The position numbers were made by a program, and so were the translations under genes. Below the pieces are notes generated by a model that was given only the letters and a program-made list of their open reading frames with translations, was not told the origin of the DNA and did not search any database. 64,000 nucleotides of DNA from an uncultured Bacteroidales bacterium (GTDB lineage Bacteria > Bacteroidota > Bacteroidia > Bacteroidales > Bacteroidaceae), in the NCBI GenBank assembly GCA_937914945.1, contig CALGJF010000066.1:33747-97746 (forward strand). The letters run 5' to 3'. Position 1 is the stretch's first letter. Every line of letters starts with the position of its first letter. Shown piece by piece: positions 8,273 to 17,500 of the stretch.

Positions 8273-8904
8273 GATTCATAGATATTCATACACACCATGC
8301 CACGACACAGCCGCACATAACCGGCATCATAAACAGCGGCACCACGGCTGCGCCACGCAACACTCCATGCTCCGTGGGTATTCACCCATGGCACATCACC
8401 ACCGCATGGGAAGAGGATATGCACAAACTGCACGACGCTGCACGGCAGAGCAATGTGGTTGCCATAGGAGAGTGCGGCATCGACAAGGTGAAAAGCCCTG
8501 CCGACATAACCCTGCAAACAGAGATTCTTGCAGCGCAAGCCCTCCTTGCCGAAGGGTGTGGGAAACCACTCATACTGCATTGCGTAAAAGCACAAGAGGA
8601 GATAATAAGGCTGCACCGCCGCATAGCCCCAAAACAGGCATGGATAATTCATGGATTCCGCGGCAAGCCCCAACAGGCAGAACAACTGCTGCGTGAGGGG
8701 TTCTATCTATCGTTTGGCATGCAGTACAACAGCGAAAGCCTTGCCATCACCCCCATCGACCGCCTGTTTATAGAGAGCGACACCGCCCAAACAGCCATAG
8801 AGGATATATACCGGGCTGTTGCCGCCTGCCGCGGGACCGATATTGAAGAGCTTGCAAGCAGCATAGTGCAGAATGCCATACGTTGCAATATAAACATTTT
8901 ATAG
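8269..8904 (+). CDS. TatD family metal-dependent hydrolase
   Basis: 211 residues. TatD proteins are TIM-barrel metal-dependent nucleases. Visible metal ligands are the N-terminal IDIHTHH, the GECGID segment, LILHCVKAQEE, WIIHGFRG and a late ESD (RLFIESDTAQ). The start at 8269 is preferred to any upstream ATG because it overlaps the yidD stop as ATGA and begins MRFIDIHTHH. The protein is about 40-50 residues shorter than E. coli TatD, which is usual for the Bacteroidales version in this gene cluster. Confidence 0.88.
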   Translation: MRFIDIHTHHATTQPHITGIINSGTTAAPRNTPCSVGIHPWHITTAWEEDMHKLHDAARQSNVVAIGECGIDKVKSPADITLQTEILAAQALLAEGCGKPLILHCVKAQEEIIRLHRRIAPKQAWIIHGFRGKPQQAEQLLREGFYLSFGMQYNSESLAITPIDRLFIESDTAQTAIEDIYRAVAACRGTDIEELASSIVQNAIRCNINIL

Positions 8905-8944
8905 GCAGGCGCGGCGCAAGGGACAATAAAAAGCATAATAAAAA

Positions 8945-8976
8945 TTTGGCAATCTCATCAAAGAGTTATATCTTTG
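8945..8976 (+). promoter_or_regulatory. Promoter of tRNA-Gln
   Basis: TTTG at 8945-8948, a 20-bp spacer and TATCTTTG at 8969-8976 form an exact Bacteroidetes -33/-7 promoter. The predicted start is ~8983, about 29 bp before the mature tRNA. Confidence 0.75.
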
Positions 8977-9011
8977 CATCGCTTAAGCCAAAAGCATAAG
9001 CAAAAGAGGAT

Positions 9012-9082
9012 TGTCCTATGGTGTAATGGTAGCACAACAGGTTTTGGTTCTGTTTGTCTTGGTTCGAATCCAGGTAGGACAA
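9012..9082 (+). tRNA. tRNA-Gln (anticodon TTG)
   Basis: The acceptor stem TGTCCTA (9012-9018) pairs with TAGGACA (9075-9081), followed by discriminator A. The anticodon arm is ACAGG/TCTGT around the loop TTTTGGT, so the anticodon is TTG. The T arm contains GGTTCGAATCC. The 3' CCA is not encoded, as is usual in Bacteroidetes. The gene is monocistronic between its own promoter and a terminator that begins at its last bases. Confidence 0.95.
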
Positions 9083-9124
9083 CACAAAAAGACGGTCGGA
9101 ATATTCCGACCGTCTTTTTGTGTT
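9081..9124. terminator. Perfect 44-bp palindromic bidirectional terminator
   Basis: The sequence is an uninterrupted inverted repeat centred between 9102 and 9103, with GC core GACGGTCGGA/TCCGACCGTC flanked by A5 and T5. It can end tRNA-Gln transcription on the plus strand and the operon that converges from the minus strand (last gene stop at 9175). Confidence 0.9.
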
Positions 9125-9174
9125 GTAATTGACACGGAGAGCACATTGCAAGCCCCAAGCTATTGCAGGCTCAC

Positions 9175-10308
9175 CTAAATCACCGAGTACAGCATAAACA
9201 CCCAATGCGCCATGACGGCAGCAGCAATACCACCTATCGTGTGGGCAAGAATAGCCTTTGAGGTAAGTTCACGATAACCTATGGCATCGAGCATGGCAGT
9301 GTGAGTACTCAAATAACCACTCCAACACATACCTATGGCGGTGAACACCGCAATGGCATTGCCATCAATCCAACCGGCCGAGGCAAAGTTGGGAACAAGG
9401 CCCAAAGCCGCACCTACGGCTCCAAGAGCCGTAATGGGGAACGCAATGAGGTGAGGATCGTGAAATCCGAACAAAAATTCAAATATAAAACTCAACTTGC
9501 CACCCAACCATGGCAGGAGCTCGACACCCTCATAAGCGGCACCGGTGAAATTACCACCCGCCGAGGGACCAAAGGTAAAGAGCATGACCAATGTCGATAT
9601 AATGAGTACACCGGGAATAATAGCTATACCCACATCCACACCGGTGCGACCACCATCGAGCAAAGAATCCAATATACGCTGGAAGAGAGGTTTCTTCACC
9701 TCCTCGGCCTCAATCTGCTCAACCTCGTCGGCACGGCTTGCATCCTCGTACTTATATTGCGGGCAGGCCTTTATCACAAAAAACTGCATTATGCGGGTAG
9801 ATACCACACAACCGCACATCGCGCCAAAGAGACCAATCAGGGGCTCCACGAAGTAGCCCTGCCCAACCATAAAAACAATAACCAACAGGCCCATTCCAAA
9901 CGCCGTACCGAAGTTTGTGAGTGATATAAATTGGAACTTCTTAAAGTATGCACTGAAACGCTTGTCCTGCGCAAGCGAGATTATAGCAGGGTTATCGCTC
10001 AAAAAGGTGAGCACTGCACCAAGCGACGCCACACCCGGCAAGTTGAAAAGCGGTTTCATGAGCGGGCGCAAGAGCTTTTCGAGCAACGACACCACACCAA
10101 ATTCCACAAATACACGCCCTATGGCGCCTGTTATCACACAGATAGCCATGAGATAGAACACCGTGTTCAGCAACAGGTCGTGTGCGGTACGCATAATAGT
10201 ATTGAGCATGTTGGCCGTACCCATCTGCGATGCAAGATAGCCGAACAGCAGAAAGAATATCACCAAACATACAATCCCCGATGGGATAAATTTCAAAATT
10301 CGCTTCAT
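9175..10308 (-). CDS. Nucleoside recognition (Gate) domain membrane protein
   Basis: 377 residues with about eight to ten hydrophobic segments. The segments ITGAIGRVFVEFGVVSLLEK, FLSDNPAII and the C-terminal half (GVDVGIAIIPGVLIISTLVM, later FPITALGAVGAALG) are those of SpmA/SpmB- and nucleoside-transporter-like Gate-domain proteins. A hydrophilic loop rich in Glu lies at ~190-205. Substrate is unknown. It sits 6 bp after a porin gene in the same direction, suggesting that the two move a common solute across the outer and inner membranes; that is inference. Confidence 0.7.
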   Translation of the reverse strand: MKRILKFIPSGIVCLVIFFLLFGYLASQMGTANMLNTIMRTAHDLLLNTVFYLMAICVITGAIGRVFVEFGVVSLLEKLLRPLMKPLFNLPGVASLGAVLTFLSDNPAIISLAQDKRFSAYFKKFQFISLTNFGTAFGMGLLVIVFMVGQGYFVEPLIGLFGAMCGCVVSTRIMQFFVIKACPQYKYEDASRADEVEQIEAEEVKKPLFQRILDSLLDGGRTGVDVGIAIIPGVLIISTLVMLFTFGPSAGGNFTGAAYEGVELLPWLGGKLSFIFEFLFGFHDPHLIAFPITALGAVGAALGLVPNFASAGWIDGNAIAVFTAIGMCWSGYLSTHTAMLDAIGYRELTSKAILAHTIGGIAAAVMAHWVFMLYSVI

Positions 10309-10314
10309 AAAGTA

Positions 10315-11367
10315 TTACTGTTTGAAACTGAGTAAATTCATTCTCCAAGTAACGCCCACCGACAGATATGTGTAATTGTCGAGCAACACGCCTGCCGGGT
10401 TTGTATTATCGCCAAACGAGTATGAGCCCGCAGCATGAATGCGCACATCGTTACGCGAATCCTTCAAGGGGAAGAACTCCACGCCCGCGCCCACACGGGT
10501 AATCTCGGTATCGGCAGAAACAAGATAATCCTTGCTTGTAGATGCATTGTTCACATCATAGCTTGCTTTGGCAAACAGGTTGAGTTTCTCTGTGGGAGCC
10601 CAAGCAACCTTGCCTATAACAGAAAAATCCTTGCCCAAGAAGGCCTGACCGCTTGCAGCGCGGTTCATTAAATCGAGGTCTACGGTAACCCGGCCCATGT
10701 GGAATCGGTTACCCAGCGATATATAGTTCACGAACTTGCCGGGAAGATACTCCACAAAATTCACCGAATATAACGATGAGAACCAACCATGTGAGCTCGC
10801 CCACATAAGGTTATAGGCAAACATCTCCTCCTGTTTATGCACAGAACCATCGGCAAGGGTTATATCGCCACGGAAGGGGCTCTCACATATTTGGAAAGAA
10901 AACTTATCGGAATGCGAGTCCCCGGCAAATGTGTAGGCCACAGTTCCTCCCAAACGATAGCAAGGTATATTGTTCCACCACTCCGAGCAGAAGTAGAGGT
11001 CGATGGGCGCAGCATCGTACTCAAAGCCACCGACTGCCACCACCTGCTTACCTGCCGAAAACTCCCAATCACCTGTTTTATATGCAAGATACACCCAATC
11101 GGTTGCGTCAAAGAACGAAGCATCGGAATGTTCTTTGTTCAGTCGCTGGCGCAGAGAGTAGGAGAAACCACCGCCAATCTCGCCATCGGCACGCAGATTC
11201 AGGAATTTTCCTTTGAAACCACAGTTATCATCAACTGCGTTGCCATCGAAATACTCGCGCTGATAATCGCCACGCGCCTCCAACCTCAGATTAAGCAAAT
11301 TTTGTTCCTGTGCATAAGCCACTGCACAAAACAGGGCAGCAAGCCCCAAAAGCAAACCTTTTTTCAT
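10315..11367 (-). CDS. Outer-membrane porin (OprO/OprP-like)
   Basis: 350 residues when started at 11367, where a clear signal peptide begins (MKKGLLLGLAALFCAVAYAQ). The mature part consists of alternating beta strands and ends in a membrane strand YLSVGVTWRMNLLSFKQ, as expected of a 16-stranded porin. Segments such as DWVYLAYKTGDWEFSAGKQ resemble phosphate-selective-porin-like proteins. An upstream in-frame start at 11394 would precede the signal peptide and is unlikely. It lies in a four-gene minus-strand run with the Gate protein downstream. Confidence 0.75.
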   Translation of the reverse strand: MKKGLLLGLAALFCAVAYAQEQNLLNLRLEARGDYQREYFDGNAVDDNCGFKGKFLNLRADGEIGGGFSYSLRQRLNKEHSDASFFDATDWVYLAYKTGDWEFSAGKQVVAVGGFEYDAAPIDLYFCSEWWNNIPCYRLGGTVAYTFAGDSHSDKFSFQICESPFRGDITLADGSVHKQEEMFAYNLMWASSHGWFSSLYSVNFVEYLPGKFVNYISLGNRFHMGRVTVDLDLMNRAASGQAFLGKDFSVIGKVAWAPTEKLNLFAKASYDVNNASTSKDYLVSADTEITRVGAGVEFFPLKDSRNDVRIHAAGSYSFGDNTNPAGVLLDNYTYLSVGVTWRMNLLSFKQ

Positions 11368-11401
11368 AGTGTTTTCACAGTATTTTATAATCACTCTTTT
11401 A

Positions 11402-12382
11402 TCAAAAAACGGGCGGTATTGAGTTTACATCCATCTCGTAACTATCATATACAACGGCACGCCCGCCAAAGCCCTCTTTCTGGAATATCAGCCCGCAGTT
11501 AAGTACATGCCCACCCTGCTCCACCGATGTACCAAAATCGAAATACTCCTTGCCGGCATAGCGTGTGTGCACAAGGTAATCGAAAAGAAAATCTACCGCA
11601 CCTGTTTCGCGCCCGGCCTGCACCGAGCCTATGTACTGTACGCGGGCCACGCGCTCCGTTATGTATAGCACCGTGCCCGCCACGGTATTACCCGCCGCAT
11701 CAACCACACGAAACAACTTTATATTCCTGGGGAAACGCCCTGCCAACAATTCAATCTCGGCAAGCGAATGAACAGGAACAGCCCCATGCTCCTTTTGCAG
11801 ATTCTCGGCAAGCACCGCCCAAAAGGCAGGATAATCGCCATCCTCCACTATCGAATAGCCACAACCTTGCGCACGCTTTACCTTGCGCTTGCGCAGGGTG
11901 CTGAAAGGCAATGCCTGCGGCTGCCACACCACCGATGCCACGCGCCTGCGGGCAAGCACAGCGTTACAGCGAAAGAGAGCATACAAATCCTCCTCGGCAG
12001 GGTATGTGGCATATATATGCGGTACGGGGCTATAAACAATCTTCTTAACCCCTGTGTCGCTCAACAGGAAACAACGCAAAGCATCAAACAGGGCAAGCAT
12101 TTGCCCAGCACCCACATTGCGCCCCACAAGGAAACCGCCGTATGTGAGCCCGCCATGCGATGCAAGCACATCGCCGTCTATGCAAGCCGGCAATAGAGCC
12201 ACAAGCTCATTGCCTTTATAGAACAGAAGGGAGAAATCCACGAAATGCGGATTGTAATCGATATAACCACGTTCAAAGAGAAACGTGGCATTCTTGCACC
12301 CTGCCACAAAACTATCCCACACGCTTTGCAGCGACCGTGAGTAGCGCACCACTTTTATAGGTTCTTGGCAAGGGGAGTTCAT
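11402..12382 (-). CDS. FemAB/GNAT-like N-acyltransferase
   Basis: 326 residues. The fold pattern is that of FemAB/BioF2-type double-GNAT proteins: an N-terminal lobe with WDSFVAGCKNATFLFERGYI, a middle segment with VEDGDYPAFWAVLAENLQKEHG, and a C-terminal acetyltransferase lobe with VAGTVLYIT and EYFDFGTSVEQGG. It follows the QdtA/FdtA-like gene by 4 bp. In other species QdtA-like isomerases work with acyltransferases that acylate dTDP-sugar amines, so it may modify a surface sugar; the substrate cannot be read from the sequence. Confidence 0.6.
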   Translation of the reverse strand: MNSPCQEPIKVVRYSRSLQSVWDSFVAGCKNATFLFERGYIDYNPHFVDFSLLFYKGNELVALLPACIDGDVLASHGGLTYGGFLVGRNVGAGQMLALFDALRCFLLSDTGVKKIVYSPVPHIYATYPAEEDLYALFRCNAVLARRRVASVVWQPQALPFSTLRKRKVKRAQGCGYSIVEDGDYPAFWAVLAENLQKEHGAVPVHSLAEIELLAGRFPRNIKLFRVVDAAGNTVAGTVLYITERVARVQYIGSVQAGRETGAVDFLFDYLVHTRYAGKEYFDFGTSVEQGGHVLNCGLIFQKEGFGGRAVVYDSYEMDVNSIPPVF

Positions 12383-12386
12383 CGGT

Positions 12387-12773
12387 TTATCGTTTTATAT
12401 ATTCCAAAAACTCGTCATAAGAGTTTATGTATGTTGAGGGGTCGTATGTGTGAGAGGCAAAGACCAACAAAACTGCATCGGGCGAAAAATTGGTAAGCTC
12501 GTTCCATGTTTCGGGCGGCACAAGCAACCCCTCGCTACGCGATGTCAAATGATAGTTATGACGGCCCGCCTTATCCTCAAGGCATATATCCACGCTACCA
12601 TTCACCGCCACCAAATATTGGTACGACAGTTTATTGGCATGGAAGCCCCTCTTTACCCCCTGCGGCACATCGTATATCCAATATATGCGGGTGATGGGGA
12701 AAGGCACACTGCCCATGGACTCAGCTATGGTGAGTGAGCCGCGGTTGTCGGTATATGTCTTAATCTTATCCAT
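12387..12773 (-). CDS. FdtA/QdtA family cupin protein (sugar-nucleotide 3,4-ketoisomerase-like)
   Basis: 128 residues, a single cupin. Start 12773 is chosen because the product then begins MDKIKTYTDNRGSLTIAES, the usual beginning of the family, and because the promoter lies just upstream. Features include IYWIYDVPQGVKRGFHANK, with the conserved RGxHAxK of WxcM/FdtA/QdtA proteins, and LLVPPETWNEL. FdtA and QdtA convert dTDP-6-deoxy-4-ketohexoses to the 3-keto isomers. No other dTDP-sugar genes occur in the window, so its substrate must be supplied from elsewhere. Confidence 0.82.
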   Translation of the reverse strand: MDKIKTYTDNRGSLTIAESMGSVPFPITRIYWIYDVPQGVKRGFHANKLSYQYLVAVNGSVDICLEDKAGRHNYHLTSRSEGLLVPPETWNELTNFSPDAVLLVFASHTYDPSTYINSYDEFLEYIKR

Positions 12774-12781
12774 TCTGCTTG

Positions 12782-12813
12782 CGAAGATAATAATTAAGTG
12801 TAAAAAAACAAAA
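12782..12813 (-). promoter_or_regulatory. Promoter of the QdtA-like/GNAT/porin/Gate run
   Basis: Read on the minus strand: TTTTG (12809-12813), a 19-bp spacer and TATCTTCG (12782-12789), only about 9 bp before the ATG at 12773. The leader would therefore be very short. The same TTTTG-N19-TATCTTCG design occurs at 30874-30905. Confidence 0.6.
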
Positions 12814-12848
12814 GAGGGTGTATCAAAATATAAATTTTGGTACACCCT
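12802..12848 (-). terminator. Terminator of the acyltransferase gene
   Basis: A 15-bp stem with one G-T pair (12815-12829 with 12834-12848) and a 4-nt loop, followed on the minus strand by a T7 run (plus-strand A-run 12802-12808). It overlaps the -33 box of the next promoter. Confidence 0.8.
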
Positions 12849-12969
12849 TGTTAAAAGTTCATCACCACACATCAACCACACCGGTTGCGGTACTCCGCTG
12901 CTGTCTCTTGCGGGAGCAACGCATTATATTAACAGCGTGGTTCATGTTTTGTTCATGAATATATGGTTT

Positions 12970-14121
12970 TTATTGTGCAATTGCCTGCAAATAATTCTTC
13001 ACAGGGTTAGCATACATTTCCAGAATTTTTGTGCGCAAGAAGGCCTCATCCTTATCGGGCAAATCCACCTTTGATATACGCTCGGCCATGTAGGCATCCA
13101 GCTTGGCTGCATCCTCGGCCGTATATTTATCGGCAAACTGCTTATCGCCTGTGAGCAACTCGTAATAATAGTAGTTTATGGGCCAGAAACGATAGTTCTT
13201 GTGAATATGCTTGTCGATGATACGTGCTACGCGGCTTGTAATCTCGTTCTTGCCAAGAGTGCGGTCTATCTTGTCAATCTCGTCGTTTATGCACTCTGCC
13301 ACATGGTAGTGAATGGCACCTTTATAACCCATGAGGCCCTGCTGCATGTTGGCAAGGTCATCGAATGGCGATTTCTTATGCTCGGGATTGTCGCGTTTCT
13401 GCTGGAACTCCTTTGCTTTAAGATAGTCGCAGGGGTCATATTCGTAGGAAATGGATGTAGGAGCGATGTTAAGTTCTTTAAGGGCATCCACCATATTGCC
13501 ACCCGAATACATGGTGAGCATCTTTATAAGGCCCTCCTGTGTGAGGTCGTTGCTATCCTTGGCACGCCCCTCGCGCTGTGCCAGCCAGATGGGTTGCTTG
13601 CGCTCGGTTATTGTGTGGTGCATATACGACGACAGACGCTTTGAAGAGGCAAGCATCTCGCGGATGGAGGCCGAGCGTTGCACTATGAAGCTGCGGTTTA
13701 CCCTCACAAGTTTTTTTATCCAGGGGCGAATGAGAAGATTGTCGCCTATGGCAATCTCCACAGTATTGCCGATATTCTCAACAAATAGCAGACACAAGAA
13801 TGCAGAGTCGAGGATGATATCTCGGTGATTGGAGATACAGAGCGCATTGTGCAAGCTATCCTTATTATCGAAGCTCAGGCTGATGCCACTGCTCAACTTG
13901 GCAATGAGCCCCTGCAAGAAGGGCTTTACAAGCGCCTTTTGAAAATCGAGATTGGTTTTTGAGGCACGCATGGCTGCGGCAATCTGCTCAAAGGGGGTGC
14001 CGGGGAAGGCATAACCCATGGCAGCCTGGAACTCGGGGTCGGCTATAAGTTCTTCAAAGATTTGAGGAAGTTCCTCGGGCACATAGGGACGAATTTCGTC
14101 ATACTCAGCAGGTATATTCAT
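12970..14121 (-). CDS. 1-acyl-sn-glycerol-3-phosphate acyltransferase family protein
   Basis: 383 residues, membrane-associated. The PlsC-type motif appears as ISNHRDIILDSAF at ~97-108, with His99 and Asp105, so the spacing is one residue longer than classical HX4D. The second block contains PIWLAQREGRAKDS (~177-190), equivalent to the EGT(R) substrate motif. A long helical C-terminal extension includes HKNYRFWPINYYYYELL. The family transfers acyl groups to glycerophosphate or related lipids; the physiological acceptor for this Bacteroidetes subgroup is not established. It ends ahead of a strong terminator and appears monocistronic. Confidence 0.78.
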   Translation of the reverse strand: MNIPAEYDEIRPYVPEELPQIFEELIADPEFQAAMGYAFPGTPFEQIAAAMRASKTNLDFQKALVKPFLQGLIAKLSSGISLSFDNKDSLHNALCISNHRDIILDSAFLCLLFVENIGNTVEIAIGDNLLIRPWIKKLVRVNRSFIVQRSASIREMLASSKRLSSYMHHTITERKQPIWLAQREGRAKDSNDLTQEGLIKMLTMYSGGNMVDALKELNIAPTSISYEYDPCDYLKAKEFQQKRDNPEHKKSPFDDLANMQQGLMGYKGAIHYHVAECINDEIDKIDRTLGKNEITSRVARIIDKHIHKNYRFWPINYYYYELLTGDKQFADKYTAEDAAKLDAYMAERISKVDLPDKDEAFLRTKILEMYANPVKNYLQAIAQ

Positions 14122-14255
14122 AACTTAGTGTTTTTGGTTTCTTTCTTTAGCGGGGAGCAGATGCCACGCACCCCCTTTTGCAAAATACGGCAAAATATTT
14201 CAAAAAAGCAAAAGGCTGCTGCTTTTTGTATATATTTTAGTGATTATATCGCAAC

Positions 14256-14295
14256 AACAATCCTCTGCTCCTTGCGCAAGGAGCAGAGGATTGTT
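14256..14295. repeat. Perfect 40-bp palindrome downstream of the small peptide gene
   Basis: The arms pair completely (AACAATCCTCTGCTCCTTGC and its complement), centred between 14275 and 14276. Outside it TATATCG and CGATATA extend the structure with a short internal loop. A second small hairpin CTGTC-N5-GACAG lies at 14310-14324. No T-run follows on either strand, so this may be an mRNA 3'-end stabiliser rather than a simple terminator. I see no gene between 14122 and 14332. Confidence 0.75.
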
Positions 14296-14332
14296 ATCGA
14301 TATACACTATCTGTCAAACAGACAGAACTACA

Positions 14333-14518
14333 TTACCGCGCGCCCCAGATATCCTCCCAGGAACCACCGGTTTGTTCATTGGAAAGAAACTCAATATCTT
14401 CATCATCGGGGTTAACACGATCGTTATTCGTACCCACACCCATATTCTCACAAAGATTATATAGGGGCTTCAAATCTACGAACTCAGTTACAGGACCTGT
14501 ATAATTTTTCTTTTTCAT
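14333..14518 (-). CDS. Small acidic protein ending in WEDIW
   Basis: 61 residues from the ATG at 14518; an in-frame ATG at 14527 would add MMS. It begins MKKKNYTGPVTEFVDL and ends TGGSWEDIWGAR. There is no hydrophobic segment or signal peptide. It matches the peptide at 63759-63935 in length, N-terminus (MKKxYxxPxTxxV), a disordered Asn/Asp/Gly-rich middle and a WxxIW or WxxLW close. Both follow a large secreted protein with the same C-terminal module on the same strand. Here the gap is 58 bp and holds a GC-rich hairpin (about 14539-14566). Function unknown; a cytosolic accessory, regulator or ribosomally made peptide are all possible. Confidence 0.7.
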   Translation of the reverse strand: MKKKNYTGPVTEFVDLKPLYNLCENMGVGTNNDRVNPDDEDIEFLSNEQTGGSWEDIWGAR

Positions 14519-14576
14519 ACTCATCATATTTATTACCTATTCCAAGCCCCCGGGAGGGCCCGGAATATTTCAACAT

Positions 14577-17500
14577 TTACTTCAACAATTCAGAGTTTAC
14601 AAACACCTTTTTACCATTCACAATATAGAAACCGGGCACTACAACCTCCTCAATCTTGCGACCCTGCAAATCGTAGATTGTGCCCTCCAAAGGATTCTCC
14701 TCGGTATTAACCTCATCGATATCGGTAGTACCGCTGAAGATACCGAAGAAGTACTCTGTAGAAAGGTTCTGTGTCGTTGTACCGCCAAGTTTCAAATACA
14801 CTTTATTTGCAGGACATTTAACATAACCTCCATCGTCGTTACTACCGGTATTGGTCTTATCTGCACGGTAGTTCTCATATACCCAGCGCATAGCAACAAT
14901 GCCACTCTTTCTTGTGAGCATATATATGTTATACACATTATCGCCATTCTCGTCCAAGCAGCTCTCATAGGTTGTGTAGTTAGAGCCACCCAAGAGGTTA
15001 TCCTCATTGTCAACAGCAGCAACAGCAGCATTGTTGAACTTAAAGGCACGACCGGCACTTTCTTCTATCGAGCCTCTGAGAATCACAGGGAAGTTCGCGG
15101 GGATAGTAGCACCCTCGCTTGCATACTCATAGAGTTCGATAGTATTATCGACAATTGCACTATTGGTAACAATATATGCCGTTACACCGGCAGGCACCGT
15201 TACAGGATAGCCAAGGTTGAGGGTTGAATAACCTGTAGTTTTGTCATTACCTGTGGTGTTGGCAGCAAGGGTTATGGTGTGCTCTATGTTTGCAACCACA
15301 TCATCTACAGAGACCTCTTCTATTCTCCAAGCCGAAGCCGAGTTCAAGCCACCCGAGTAACCTACGATTTTATTACCGGATTCTTGTGCGTGCATGGGCT
15401 GACCGGAAACTATCTTCAGTATACCTGTTGCATCATCAAGCACATTTATAGTAAATGTTGCAGGGGTAGTAGAGAGGGTTGTCGCTTCTGCCCAAACAAG
15501 TGTAGTAAAGCTACAGCCCGTGTGCATATTCTTTATATTGTACCCCCCCTCAATCGGTTCAATGTACCATATTGCACGAGCAGATGTAATATCGTAGTCT
15601 TTTGCCCAATAAACATTATTATCGTCGTCGGCATAAACAACTCCGTCAGAAGAATAGGTATCACCATCATCGGCAGTCTTGTATGCCGAACGAATCTTGT
15701 AGAAACCACCAACAACGGGCATATTACGTGTAAGCGCATTATATGCATCTTCGAGAGCGGTACGAGCCGAGTTGTAATCATCATCTGTTGCATCGGCATC
15801 GGCAAGTTTTTCTGTGGCAGCATTATAAACATTGTTATATGTTTCAACTGTACCTGCGGTGTAGCAACCTATAGCCTCTCCCGACACTTTTTCTCCACCA
15901 CAATCGGCATGCAGATTATACAACTCAAAGTATGCATCACTCATGCTGTAATCTGTTTCATCGAGAACAAATTGGAAGTTAGAACCATCATCTCCCGGTG
16001 ATTGGGCTGAATCTGCCCAGAATCCCATTTTATTATTTTTACCACCATGGTTGCTAAAATAAGTAGCCTTACCCTCAGGTTGTATATTCCACCAATCGGC
16101 AACGGTCTTACCATCTGTGAAAGTGATATACCAATTCTGCTTATAAGTATCATCGGTTCCATCTACCGCCTTTACCTTACTATTACCATCCTCTATTAAA
16201 TTAGAAGCAAGACGATAGGTGGTATTATGCTCTCCGGCACGCCAATAAGGAAGGATGAGCAAATCATCGTTGCTATCGGCATCGGTTCCTTGCATGAAAT
16301 ACCAAGCTTGATATTCGTTACCTAACTCATCATCGTCCACAGCTACCATGTTTGTAGCATCTGCAGCGCCATCAAATTCAAGAACACTGGTGTCGCTACG
16401 TTTAATCTTTATCTTATAGAGCACGGGGTTATTCACATCGGTAGTGAGGATGACCGGAATATTTCGGGCATCCTTGGCAACATTCAACGCATTATATGCA
16501 GCCTCAAGCTCAGCATATGAATTGTCGTATGCTTCCTGTGTAGTGTAGAACTGTTCAACTACTATACCGGCCTCCACAACTTCGTTGTTGGCTGTTACAA
16601 GCTTAGACAAAGGCAGATTTATGGATTGATATTCGCTCTTCACCTCTATTGTTTTGCAAGCTGTTACTGCAAATTGGCTCAGCACGAAGTAGGGGTGCTC
16701 TTTGTACATTGCGTTATTATTGGTCTTTATAACCATAAAGCGGATATAACGATAAGCCTTTCCATTACCAAGCACATCTGATGTGTATGTCGTGGGTGTG
16801 GGAGATGTGGGCAAATCTGTGAGTTTTGTGATAAGCTCAAAGTTCTCAAGATCGTTAGAGCCTTCGATAAGCATCACCTTAGGATCGTTGTTATTTCCAC
16901 TGTTGCGACCTGTGTAGCTGAACTTGAATGACATAATCGCCTTGTTCTCGCCCATATCGAGGCGCAAATAGTGGTCGAGGTCGTCATCGGTGCTGCCTCT
17001 ATAAGCCGTGTGCAGATGTTCTGTATTGGTAGCCTTATCACCAACCAATGCTGCCACACCAAGAGCATCGCTGCCGCCATTTTCTGTACCGGCGGCATTG
17101 CAATAGAGGTAATATGGGGCATTTTCATCGGTACACTGCATTGTAATAGCAGTTTCTGTCTCATTTATGGTTGCAACCTCGGTTACAAGAGCATTGGTTT
17201 CATTGGCAAGAGTTTCAAGCCCACCCCTCTCATTTATATTAGAATCTATCACACTCTGTATAGCATCAATCTGTGCCTGCAACTGCTCTTTTGCAGCAGT
17301 GCAATCATCGGCAACCAGATATTTGCCGACAGCCTCTTTTGCATCGCAGTATTCACGCAGTGCAGCGGGCAGGTAATCAAATATATCAGATGTCGAATAG
17401 TTTTGGTTCACCATTGCTGTGCAATGTGAATAGAGGTTGAAGTCAGACATATTGAAACAGCCACCACGATTGGAGGCAACCGCTACGCGTATGTAACGAT

